The position numbers and the translations under genes are program-made. A DNA stretch of 64,000 nt from Gavia stellata. Its lineage: Eukaryota > Chordata > Aves > Gaviiformes > Gaviidae. The stretch is taken from contig NC_082616.1 in NCBI RefSeq assembly GCF_030936135.1, positions 13,327,001 to 13,391,000 on the forward strand, read 5' to 3'. Under the pieces are notes generated by a model. The model was not told the origin of the DNA. It did no database searches and worked only from the letters and a program-made list of their open reading frames with translations. Positions 1-11,300 of the stretch are shown piece by piece; position 1 is the first letter of the stretch, and each line of letters opens with the position of its first letter.

Positions 1-3000
1 TAGGTTAATTGATAGCTAATTGCTTTGCTCAACCATGGGAGCTGGGCTAGATCCCAGGCCAGGAGCGTTGCTAGTTAAGCCCAAAGTGAGAACTGTTAAC
101 CTGCCGTGAAACTCAAGTGTTGTAATGCAATACCACTGCAAGGGCAAATTGGTGCTCATGCTGTTGAAGGGGTTGCCACGTTTGCTTTGCCCATGTGGGA
201 TCAGCATGACATGTGCTACTATTACATTTGTAAAGCTGTCATAAATACGTAGCATACACTTTCTACTTTTGAATAATCCTTAAGAGCAACTTTTATTCCC
301 CTGCATGACCTCCAAAGAGGAGCCTTGCAGATAGTCCGAAGAAAACAGCTCCAAACACCTCTCTTTGGAAGCACTGTTCTCAGCGAATTAGACACAGAGG
401 CCTTTGGAATGTCTGCTGGTTTTAGGGAGGCTAATGATGTAACTGAGAAGCAGCGTCTGCACTTCAGGTTGAATTCAGACATTTTCCATGCTAAAATAAT
501 TCTAGCTGCTTAATTTGCTTCCTTTTCCTGTAGATTCCTTTCCAACTGATGTTATTTCATACTGAGTTTTTACAGAATTGGCACTGGTCAAACAGAATTC
601 CTGACCAAAATCCAGACAGGAATTTATTATAAAATAGTATCTGTCTTTCCTAGCCAGCCGCTGCTCATTTGGGGTAGCAGGGAAGGTGGCTTTAAATTTG
701 TATTTTAGTTACACAAAGTTAGTTTAGGGGGTTTTTTTTGCATTTTAGAATAACTAAAATGGAAATCCAGGTTATCTGTCATGTATGGATTAGTGGAAGC
801 AGGAGAAGAGGAGTGGATGCAGTGGACCACTCCGTCTCTACAGGGAGCAGTAATGTGTGCACAGAGCCCCCAAATTAGCTTGTCCTGGCTCCTTAGTGTA
901 ACAGGAAATATGCTGTAAGTTGTCAGAGAAAAAGGTCTTCTGGGTCAGAACCTGATGATGTCTCTCATCCCAAGAGCAGCTCTTGTTTCAGCACAACTTT
1001 GAGGTTTGTCTGGGACTGGTAATAGAAGCTGCAGTGACCTTAGAGACTTCTTCTATAGCTGCAAAAATACACTTCCTCCTGTCCGCCACTTACAACCTGC
1101 AGTTTACATTAACAGTGGGATCATTACATTTTTCACCTTCAGTTATGCAGACGGTCCCAAAATTGGCCTTCACACTCTGAAGCAATCCAAATCCTTCATT
1201 TGTTTGGAGAGTCAGTCTAGTTGAGAGTATTGTATTTTACATGTAATGGCCATAGGAATATAATGGTCCCACTTATGTCTTAAAGAAATCCTGTAATACC
1301 TTAAGAACAAATTATCATCATGGCTGTAGCCTTTTTTATGATGGCAAAAATCAGTAAAGAAGGAAAATGTGCCATTTGTGTAAGCCAGTATTTTAACATA
1401 CATGAAGATAACAGCAAATCTCGGGCAGCAACAGAGCTCTGCGAATTGGTGGGACGCTTGTGAGTACAAGTGCTATAACAATTCCAGTGCAGAGTAGCTG
1501 TGCAAGACCTATTGATGCTTATCAAAGTTTATTAGAAGTACAGCAAAGCGTTGTCATGCTGAATCTTGAGCATGTACAGGATAAGAGAGAAATCCTTCCA
1601 GGACTGTCTTTTTGCAGCATGCTTGACCTTGTCTCCAACATGGATTTGCATAGAGGGTCCTGGGTGTATGGAGTTCATTCCAGGCTCAGGTTTGCAAAAT
1701 GTCAGAACCAATAATCCCTTCCTTGACTCTGGAAGTCAGACTCTCCCGTCAGTTGTCCTTGGGGAATGAAGCTAAATTATTACTCTGGATTTGGGAGCAA
1801 TATTTGGGTGAGAAGTTTTTCCTGGCTGTGGTGCAAAATGATACAAGTGCCTCAGCAGTCTTGCATTCATGAAATTGTAGTGTTGCTTATCGTCAAATTT
1901 GCAATACCCACTTCTCTTGCAATGAGGTTCTTTATAGTCTAACTGGAAGTATGCAAGCAGTAAAAAGTGGTCAGTGATACACTATGTACCATTATTTTCT
2001 GTGTTGACAGTTGAGAAAATAATATCATAGCATAAAAGTTTAGTTTTAATTGTTTATTGGACTAGAAACAGTTTAAAAAACAAGAAATAAATCCAGCTGT
2101 TAGAAAAAAATGTGTTGTTTGAGGTGGATGAACTTTTATTCTGGGAACTATTTTCCTGTCTGCAGATCATTTGCAGGAATGGACTAACGCTTTTGCTTTT
2201 CTTTGTATACAAATGTAGAACAAGCTGAGCAATTAAGAATTGGATACCAGCTGATTTAAGGAAGATCACTGCATTTAGTTTTGCTGTTTGACCTCAGCAG
2301 CAGACTGGTGTGACTGAAGATATACCTGCATGGCACAAAATCAAAGTCTACTAGACAAACAATAGCAATGTCCTTTTCTAAAGCATCCTTGAAAAATACT
2401 CGTACATAATTTCTTGCTAAGATTGATCTCTGCCAGGGAACTTAAACAGTCGGTTACTACTTTCAATAGTAATCGGTTTTGGTGACTGTCTGTTGAAACT
2501 CATCTTTATGTAGGGTTTCATTGCACAGAAGGTGCAGGGAGGAGTACAATGGACTGTGTTACCTTGTAGTGGCCTTAAGATAATAATTTATGTTAGCTGG
2601 TCTAAAGATGTACAGTTCAGTCACCGATGGCACCCACCCCGCAGCTTCCAGCTGCCCTTTTGCTTCCCTGGAGAAGCCAACCTTCGCTAGAAAGAAGTCT
2701 CCCTCACACAGCAGCCCCTGCAGAAATGTCTTGAGAGACTCCACCTGAGTGCTCCCTTGACGATACTGCAGGTGATACTGTTTGAGAAGATCATATAAAA
2801 ATGCCGAAAAGGACAATGATTAAGCTCCCTAAAAGAAGAATGGGAAACTGAAGAGAAGCATGATCCTAGCTGAGGAACAGGGTTGAAGAGGTAGCTTTAC
2901 TCCCTGTAGCCTTCCTATGTAGCTTTAGGTTTATGTCATAAAATCATGTTATTACATGTATTTAGGGCTTAAAGATGCAGATGAGTGCCTTTGGTTAGAC

Positions 3001-3674
3001 TCCAAAGCCTCTAAAAATGGCAGTTAAATAGCTCCACAGCTTTGAGGACCTGTATCTCGGTTCTCCATTTGCGGAGTGGATGTAATTGTGGCTATATCAG
3101 AGCCTGTGATGTGCCTGATGATTTCTTTGTCTTATTGGCCTCAGTGCTAAATAATGTTCAGCCTATGCTGGTGTGCCATGATGCATTGATACAGATTTTC
3201 AGCAGCTGAGGTTCAGGCAGTGAGATTACTGACTTGTCTCCTTCACCGAGATGAGCAAGAGTAGGGAAGAAATTATGTGGTTTTGTGAGTCCTTGTTTAT
3301 TTTCCCCCACTGTGAAGCACTAATTGGTGACTGAATGCAAAATTTCCTTTCCCCCCTTTGTTCTTACAGGACTCACATAAGTGTTAATTGCCAAAAAGAG
3401 AATTTAATGACATAACAGTATAAGGGATGACAAAACCCTTGTGGGGGTGGAACAGTTTGAAATACTCTCAGATCTTAAGGATGCTACTCTAATAATACTC
3501 CTCCTTCTTCGGCAATAGGCAAAATAATTTGTGATGTAATGGTGTGACTTGGTATTTACAGCTTGCAAGCCAGTGTTTACCAACTCAACAGTTTAGGATT
3601 ACAGAATTAGCAGCAGAGAGAAATATTGTTGCTTGAAATGGTTACATGGTTTTATAAACTTCCTTCTTTTACAG
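1..3674 (+). other. SLC24A3: SLC24A3 intron, 3' part (partial)
   Basis: This is the intron before the penultimate coding exon of SLC24A3; its 5' end lies outside the window. It ends in a pyrimidine-rich tract and an ACAG acceptor at 3671-3674. I looked for the preceding exon, which in this family carries the second alpha-repeat around GSNVFDI, and did not find it, so it must lie to the left. No mobile element was recognised. One minus-strand open frame (2559-2816) is discussed as a finding. Otherwise the stretch is ordinary AT-rich intronic sequence. Confidence 0.7.
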
Positions 3675-3740
3675 ATTCGGTTAAACAGCAGAGGACTTAT
3701 CTATTCTGTTGGTCTCCTGCTGGCATCTGTTTTTGTCACA
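3675..3740 (+). CDS. SLC24A3: SLC24A3 penultimate coding exon (NCKX3, membrane segment)
   Basis: This 66-base exon encodes 22 residues, IRLNSRGL followed by IYSVGLLLASVFVT. NCKX exchangers swap 4 Na+ for one Ca2+ and one K+ across the plasma membrane. The peptide matches the family's penultimate C-terminal segment: a short polar stretch with N-S-R-G-L, then a hydrophobic membrane helix. The exon is bounded by a strong acceptor (TTCTTTTACAG) and a GTATGT donor. The frame is phase 0 at both ends and continues directly into the next exon at 4771 (VFGVHVNKW). Only 22 residues can be judged here. The call therefore leans on the unmistakable next exon and on the RIN2 neighbour. Confidence 0.82.
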
Positions 3741-4770
3741 GTATGTATATAGTCTTTTGTTCTTCATTTCGAAAGGAGTGTTTTTTACAGACGTTTTCTT
3801 CACCTGTTCCTTTCTCACCTCTAGCTGTAATAATGGTTGCAAAGTCTGTTGTTAAGGGATAGGAATGGTCACTCCTATTGTAAACTTCCCAAGACCCTTA
3901 ATCTGGCACTTTGCAGAAGCTATTGCTGTTACAAGATGGCTCTCATATTTGTATATTTTTCATGGGAGGACCCCAGGAGATCCATTAGTAACCATTAGCT
4001 ATTTTTCATGCTAGAGTTGAAGCAGGTCCCTTGATGTATGATGAGATCCATTCTCCTTTTGGACGGGTAGACAAAATGCTGTACAGTTTGCTTTGGCCCT
4101 CTGTAGGAACCTTCTGAAATACAACACAGACCGGAACAGTGGACACGACAATGTTGCTGTTGAAATCAGTGCCTCATGTTCCCTGACCTGTCCAAGTCCA
4201 GCGTAGCAGACTAGAAATGACAGAGAGAGGAGGATTTATGTGACATCTTCCAAATCTTGAGACCAGCTGCTATAGGGAGTCCTCCTGTGTGTTGCACACC
4301 AACACAGTTCCCACGTACACAAGACTTTAATCTTTTCAGAGGTTTGCGTGGGAGCAAACTAAGCAAAGTCAAGCACAGCCTTAGACTGTGTGGCTCTGGA
4401 TTAAGATGCAGGGGGGCATATGAAGCATTTTGAGTGAAGAAAAAGGAATCTGGCCTTTGAAAACATTTCTGATTGAATTAAATGGGATTGTTCTTGCCAA
4501 AATGAAATTCATTGCAGAAACTTAAGGCCCTTGGGCCAGGATTCGAGGTGATGTAAGTTAGTGTGGCTTTAATGACTGTGAGGGGGCTACTCTGATGTAG
4601 TTCAGCTGTGGTCTTCAACTCACTTGTTGCAGTACTTGCATTGTGATTGCTTCCAGGTGATTGTGATCAGTAAGGGGACAGTCATTTTTGTGCTCCTGTA
4701 ATTGAGAAGGGGATTTACTAATTTATTTAAAATGTTCCTGCTGTGGTGGCTTACTCTGTGTTTATTGTAG
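3741..4770 (+). other. SLC24A3: SLC24A3 last intron
   Basis: This is a 1.03-kb intron with donor GTATGT at 3741 and acceptor TTTATTGTAG ending at 4770. No repeat, RNA gene or further exon was seen in it. Confidence 0.75.
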
Positions 4771-4920
4771 GTTTTTGGCGTCCACGTGAACAAATGGAAA
4801 CTGGATAAGAAGCTAGGGTGTGTGTGCCTTTCCCTTTACGGCATCTTCCTGTGTTTCTCCATCATGACAGAATTCAATGTTTTCACTTTTGTGAACTTGC
4901 CAATGTGCAGAGATCACTAA
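4771..4920 (+). CDS. SLC24A3: SLC24A3 terminal coding exon (NCKX3 C-terminus)
   Basis: The coding part of the last exon gives 49 residues and a TAA stop at 4918-4920. It begins VFGVHVNKWKLDKKLG, continues with a hydrophobic helix (CLSLYGIFLCFSIM), and ends FNVFTFVNLPMCRDH. The motif LDKKLG, a last membrane helix, then EFNVFTFVNLPMC is the hallmark C-terminus of SLC24A exchangers. The final D-H favours SLC24A3, because my recollection of the SLC24A4 end is an acidic EDD. The exon follows a good acceptor and keeps phase 0 with the upstream exon. The downstream RIN2 exon independently supports SLC24A3 over SLC24A4, whose neighbour is RIN3. No break or frameshift is visible. Confidence 0.9.
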   Translation, partial: VFGVHVNKWKLDKKLGCVCLSLYGIFLCFSIMTEFNVFTFVNLPMCRDH

Positions 4921-5600
4921 TGCAGGTGGCAGACTGTCAGGAGGAACTTCCTTCTTACCTGTGCAATACAAACCACGGCTGGCATCTCCTGAATGCGGTG
5001 CACCTCGAAGTCGTGACGTATATCCTGTTCACTGTTCATAGGACCCATGGCCCCATCTAGGTCTGCCCTCTCCCTGACCCCCCGCAACCTGGAAAAATCC
5101 TGCATTGATGTGAAGAGTATTTTTTTCAACATTCATGTGATTTCCTAGCTCAGTTTTTGAACAGTGTGACTGGGACTCTAGATGAACTGGCTGCTAACTG
5201 GTGTCAAGCCAGGCAAAACTGGTCTGCTACAATTCCTTCTCTTTTTTAAGTTATTTGATGGAAGACTAATCTAATTTATGAGTTAAGACTATTGCTACAG
5301 TGCAGAAGAGGGTACATTGTACAGGGGCTGATTTTCAAGGAGAATCGTGGAAATTTTGGGGGTTTTTTTTTTTGTTGTTGGGCTTTTTTCTTAGTTTTGT
5401 TTTTTGTTTTTGGGTTGTGGGGGATTTTTTTTTAATTGCCAGAGGTCAACATCCTCTCTTGCAGCTTCTCCTTCTGAGCACTGGGTCTCCTGTAACGATC
5501 CAAAGGTCACAGGGCAGTGTAATATGGGAATACAATTCAAGGTACTCAGCATATGAATGGATTTACTGCATATTAAAAGAAGATTGTCAAGGCGACAGAT
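4921..5600 (+). other. SLC24A3: SLC24A3 3' UTR, end uncertain
   Basis: Sequence after the stop codon is presumed 3' UTR. The first hexamer resembling a poly(A) signal is ATTAAA at 5572-5577, with a GT-rich stretch around 5632-5650, so a UTR of about 0.65 kb is possible. No canonical AATAAA was seen in the following 2 kb. The true end could be elsewhere, and longer UTR forms cannot be excluded. T-rich runs occur at about 5357-5375 and 5425-5434. Confidence 0.3.
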
Positions 5601-7988
5601 GATGACTTTTTACCATAAATAATGAAACTTGTACAGGTGTGATGAGGAATGCAAGGTAAATGTGGATTCAGAGGGTAAACACTGCTACTGTTTTTACTGC
5701 TAATGTTGGAGTTTTCTTACTGGAGTGTTTATGGTATTTCCAAGCAATAGTTTGATCGCCAGCCCAGGAGGGCTTCCAAGGAGGTGTCCTGGCTTTAATG
5801 ATCTGCATGTGGAAATGGAAGGTCAGAACTTTCTCTGCTTCATCAGATTTTTTGTTTTGGGGGATTCAGTAGTTCATGTCTTACTCGTTCTGAGAAGGAC
5901 ACAAGTATGTGTCGGAACTGTTGTAAATGAGTTACAGACACTGGTTTCTTTAAAAGGAAAGAGGCATATTTTGCACAGACATAGTTACTGAAGTCATAAT
6001 TTGCCACTCTTTGAAGAATACACTGGACCTGGCCAGATATTTGTCTTCTTAAGCAGTTGAACTTATCTGATAACAGATCATGTGGATTCATCACACCTCC
6101 TTTGGGAGGGAGGAAGACACAGAGAGAGATGGCACTTATTTTAAAAAATTGAATATCTTCAATGCAGACTCGCTCACAGTTCTTAAGTTATTGTGAAAGT
6201 TTAGCTATTCATTGTTCCAATATCCTGCTAGATTTTGTATAATTCTGTATTAATATGCAGGCCGATTCCACCCCATGAGAAACACCATCGCAGCTTCATT
6301 TGTATGTATTGATACTGTGGATTCTTGCCAGTGCTGGCTCTTGTATTTACTTTAAGCACTGATCACTTCTGATTAATTTGGTATGTTTTTTCCTCTTTCT
6401 TGTATATGTTCTACTATGAAATGTATTAAGATACTACCAGCTAGGTGAATGTTTTTGTCTATGGTACAAACAGTGGCAAATATTGGTAGTAAAGGCACAG
6501 CAAAAACCCTATGTAAAAGAAAGAAAGGAAAAAAAAAAACCACAAAACACCAAACCCTAAACTATAGCAGGAAAAACAAAACTCCAACTGAAAAAGAAAA
6601 AAGAGAGCCCCGTTCATAGACAGAAAGTCAATTTTTATTTAATTTGCACTTTTGGAAGTTATTTTTTCGATTTAATTTTCCTTGGGCAAAATGTTGTAAA
6701 TCGAAATATTTACTCCCTGTGGTTTCCATTCAGCTCAGCACCTGATTTTCTTTCTTTGTTACACTAAATGTGTGGAGGCACTGGCAGCCATTGCACTGTG
6801 TGTGTCGAGGAAGTCCAGTGGAAAAAGCCGTGTACCACTGGCCTCGGTGAACAAAGTGTGCTTGTGGATCCCTGGCAAGAAGAAGGAAGGGTCCAGGGAC
6901 AGGCAATAGAGAGAGTCAGTGACATGCCTGCGTCATCATTTTTCATTCTGGAAAATGATTTGTGTTGCTACTTGTTGAGCTATGCAGTCTGTTGTTTGAG
7001 CAGCCGTCTCGTAACTATGCCCGCTGGAAGTCCTCTTCTGTTAGGAAGCCCACTGTACCTTCCTGTTGTTGTTTTTTTTTGTTGCTGTTGTTTCTTTTTT
7101 TGTTGTTGTTAATGAGATTAATAATAATAACCACTGAAATGCCTAAAATACTTCCTTAAATCAAACAATGTTAGCAACAGTGTGGCACATGTCACTAAAA
7201 TCCACCCCACAAACACACAGCTATACTCTTGTAGCAAGATGCAGTTGCTCCTAGGCAGAGTGTTTCCTTGCTGACAGAACGGACAGATGGGGGGGGGGGG
7301 GGGGGGTTGCGATTAAGAAAAAAAAAAAAAGGAGACGTTTCACATCAGGGCCTATTATTACTTCTATTTTGAATATTTATACTGCTGCTCCAATGGAGCC
7401 AGTTGGATCTATTTCTACGAAATAGCCATTACCTATCCCGTGGCACAAAAACTGCATGAGTATTTTTTAGGAATTTTTCCTATTGGTGTGCATTAAATAC
7501 TGTAGTATATCGTAGCTTTGCATTGGGTGTAAAACCTGAAATACCTTGTTTTGATGCTTGTGTGTGGTGCAAGAATGTTATGCAAGTTGTTTGTTCTAAG
7601 CAGAAACAAAAGGTACATTGAACTGCCATTATCTGTGCCATATGTGAACTGATAAGCACTTCCTATATTGACAGTTTCAGTGAGATGTCCTTACGTTTTG
7701 TAACCAAATCAACCGGTGCAGACCTGGTTTGGAACAGGATAGACCAACTGAATGTGCACGTTCTTGTTTTTTTGTCTCCACAAGAAAGAGCCTCTCAAGT
7801 TTTTTTTTTCCACAAAGCCTGTGGAAAATTCCCCAAAGCAAAAAACTTGAGCAATTTTTAGCATCCTTCCTGTACAGTATCTCCAAAACTCACATAGACA
7901 GTTATATTCAAATGCAGTGTGTATAAATAGCTTTACTTTATCGAGCCAAGCAGAGGACTGAGTCTGAAGGGTTCTTTCCTCCCAGCGT
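5601..7988. other. Intergenic, AT-rich with simple repeats
   Basis: No gene or mobile element was recognised here. The stretch holds A-rich low complexity at about 6520-6605, T/GTT-rich sequence at 7064-7110, and a G18 run at 7289-7306 followed by an A13 run at 7318-7330. Several short open frames appear to be chance. Part of the left end could still be SLC24A3 3' UTR. Confidence 0.5.
7289..7330. repeat. G18 homopolymer followed by A13 run
   Basis: Eighteen consecutive G (7289-7306) are followed after eleven bases by thirteen A (7318-7330). A run of this kind is length-unstable and sequencing-error prone, and can fold as a G-quadruplex. Confidence 0.9.
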
Positions 7989-8365
7989 TAGATTCTGAAA
8001 GCTGCCAGCTGTGTACAGGGGGGACAGCCAGCACCCACCTTCGGTTTGCCGGTGCGAAGCTCTGCAGTGCCTATTGCTGCCCAAGCCGTGGGCCATCGCT
8101 GGGATGTGGGGCCACGGGAGCCTGTCGAGGGCAGCTGCCCCGTGCCCTGCACGGGTGGCTGGGCTGGCAGAGCCCTTGGAGGCGTGGGGCAGGACGGGGC
8201 TGGGGCGTGGTGAGGCTGGGGCTTGGCACCAGGGCGGTGCGGTGGTTGGGAGGTGGCTGGCTGGGGGGAAAGAGGGAGCTGAGGCACAAAGGGGCTGTGG
8301 AGAGTCCCAGGGTTTGGGGAGCTGGGGGAAACCAGGGGTGAAGCTGGGTTGGCTTGGGTTTTTTT
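7989..8365. other. G-rich, GC-elevated intergenic patch
   Basis: This roughly 370-base patch is much more GC-rich than its surroundings. The plus strand is G-skewed with many GGG and GGGG blocks between about 8160 and 8350. CpG is only moderate, so it does not look like a classic promoter island. Open frames exist on both strands (for example minus 7938-8417), but they are proline- and serine-rich composition effects with no recognisable domain. Confidence 0.5.
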
Positions 8366-11300
8366 GAATATGACTGTGGTTCATTTGCATTTTTATTCTT
8401 CTGAAAGCAAGGGTCACCTTAAGGTCTGAGGCTGCTCAGGTCTTTGGACCAGTCGACTTTTTGTTTCCACTCCTAGTGGTTTCAGACGATTCTTAATGAG
8501 TATTTCAAAGGGGAATTAAAGAGCTTTTTCTTCAGCAGAGAGCATTTCACTGCAGCTCTGACTTTGACCTGATTTAAATACGTGATCCCTTGCTAGTTTC
8601 AACTCTGCTCGACATGTGGATGGCCTTCCTTTGACAGCGGTTCAAAGGCAGAATGATAGGATAGGTTATGATGTGATATGAGGAGGTCTTAAGACGTGCT
8701 GTAAAAACTGCTTTTCCCCCTACCAAAGGTGAACTTTATACTTGTTTTTCTTCTTTTTTTTTCCTTTTTTTTTTCCCCCTTTTTTTGATGTACTGCACTT
8801 TTTGGTAGATTGTTTCTGCGATAGGAACACCAACCTGAAATGTGTGCATGAGAGGAGTTTTTCACTGATATAATTTGGGTTTTTTCTGTGGTGCTACTTG
8901 CCTGCTTTGTTTTCAGCTTTCTGTCCTCAGCTGTGTCATTAAAATCAATTGCTCGGCATGCTTTGGATTTCTGGTATTAGTGCTTGTGAAAACGAATGCT
9001 TGTTCTTAACGTTCAAATAGATGCATGACTGGCTTTTCTCTTGACGAAACAAATCAGGTAGAACAGCAATCTAGTTTTAGAAAAACAACGTTCAATGTAG
9101 GTGGAGCAACCTGAGGGTAACATTTAATATCCTTCTGTCAGAACAGGAATTTTTATATGCCTTTTCCAAATAACCATATTAATACTTGTGAGATAAAATG
9201 TAGATTGAATATTGTTAGATAACTTTTTAGAATACCCTAACTTTCTGCTGATTGACAAATGTTTCTTATATCAAGATTTTTGGAAGCCCTAATCCTTTCA
9301 CATAAACCTCACAGAGATGCAATAATGCAAGGTTTATCTATTTCAAAGTTGCACCACGGAGCTTTAAACTTGTTTAAATAAATACTTTAAAAATCAATCT
9401 CAGTGGATCATGCTTAGCTGGATTTAAATCTGCCCTGTATTCGTGAAGTTTCACTTGATCAGTAGCCACTGTAAGTTAGTTTAAAATAGACTTAAAGCCA
9501 GGTAAGAATGTCTGTATTAGGTTTGTACAACTTTAACTGAATCAGTTTAAAGCCATGCTTTTAAGGAAAGCAGTGGAAATTTGAATATTTGGAAGACCTC
9601 AACCACTTCAGATTTAAGGAATTGCAGAGTTTGAGTATGCTGAATGGGTGTACCAAGTATAATGCAAGGCTTAAAGGAAGAGTTTTCAGTATTCACTGAC
9701 TTAAGTGAAAGTTGATCTCTATTGAAATCAACGGCAAAACCCCAGTGATTGTTTTGTAGGGTCAATGTACGTGTTTGCAGCAGTAAGTCCCGAAAGGGAC
9801 TGTTGCACTTTGTTTTTTAAAGATGAATGAACTTTTTATTTTCTTATCTGAACAGACAGATGAATAACTATTAATATGACTAGGCACCTTTAAGGGAATT
9901 TATGTGAATATTCTGTTAGCACTTAGTGGCCTCAAATCTGAAACGTATTTCATAAATGCATCTACTTCCACCCAAACTCCTCTGACTTGTTTGGCTGAAT
10001 CTCCAGAATCAATCCAGGTGTGGACAAATCCATGCCTTTTGGAAAAGTTTTCTTTATTTGTTGGAAAGCACTGAAGGAGAAATGGCAGTTTGTTTCATTG
10101 TGCACCAGGGGATATAATTTGGCTGTGAAATCTATTGTTCACCGCCCTGATACAACCTGAGATCTAGGCCAAGTTATGCAAGTTTGGGCAGAAGCATCTA
10201 ATTTCAGGAAAGCTTCTAAAAAAGCACGATTTGTTTAAAGCAACCGATTTTGTAATGTATTTATATAGTTAAAATTACTTAATCATGGTATATTTTAGGT
10301 AGTTTTTTATTTTACTTTTTCTAATAGCCTTGCAGAACAAGTTTTAAACCTTCCACACCCAAGCAACCTGACAGAAATCTTGTCAATATAATCTTCGTCT
10401 GCTGGGTAGGATTTGAATGGTGCTAAAAGTGGTAATTTTACAGCAACAGTTTAACATAACCTTTTTATTGCCAGTTGAGGGAAAACATAACATTGCATGC
10501 CTGAACCTATGAGGATGGTTGTAGTTGATTACAGATCTGCTCAAACGTTGAGCATTTGCCTCTGAGGTTTTCCATCGGCATGCCTGGCGAGCAAATCAAG
10601 GAGCTTGGATTCCCTGAGGAGTAATCCCTATTGCTGGACATCTTGTCTATCTCATGCTGTAATGAAAGGAGGGGGCTGCTGGTGCACACAACCTTTTGGT
10701 TACTGGTTACTGCCTACTAGCTTGGACATGATACTTGCTCCTTTTTCATAGTAGAAACACAGATTTCCCTTAGGACCAAGTCTTACCTTAATTCTGGTCA
10801 GTGTTGTCTCCTGGTCGATAAGCGCTGGAGCAGGTGAGGAAATTAGCAGTCCGTTCACTTCATGCACATAGAGACAAACGTTTAGTTGCGGAAGGAGTTA
10901 ACTGCAGAAATGTTTTGTGGAGAGAAAGGCCCATAAGGTAAGCACGTTTTAGTAATCATAGGGATATGTAGCTGCCATTAGGAATGAAAAACAAAGATCT
11001 CTGCACTCATGCAGTGAGATCTACATGCAACTGGTGGGGCTGTTTCAGTAAAGCAGTCCCCTGGGTAGCAAACCACCCCATCTCTGAAGGAGACCTGTTG
11101 TAATAATTCCTATCAAAAAGTGGTACCATCAGCATACAGGTACATGGCTACCATACAATCACTGTCATTTAGTGAGTGTTGGAATTTCAAAGGTTTAAAA
11201 GGGCAGTAGCCATGGGACGGCAGGAGCACCGATGTCCTTCATGTCCTCTGGGACGTGTCTCCGTTATGGGCAGTCTCCAGTTCCCGTGGCTGGTGTGGTT

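Noticed and set aside
7938..8417. 159-codon minus-strand frame, Pro/Ser/Ala-rich
   Set aside because: It coincides exactly with a G-rich patch, so its length and composition follow from base content. The other frames there are open too.
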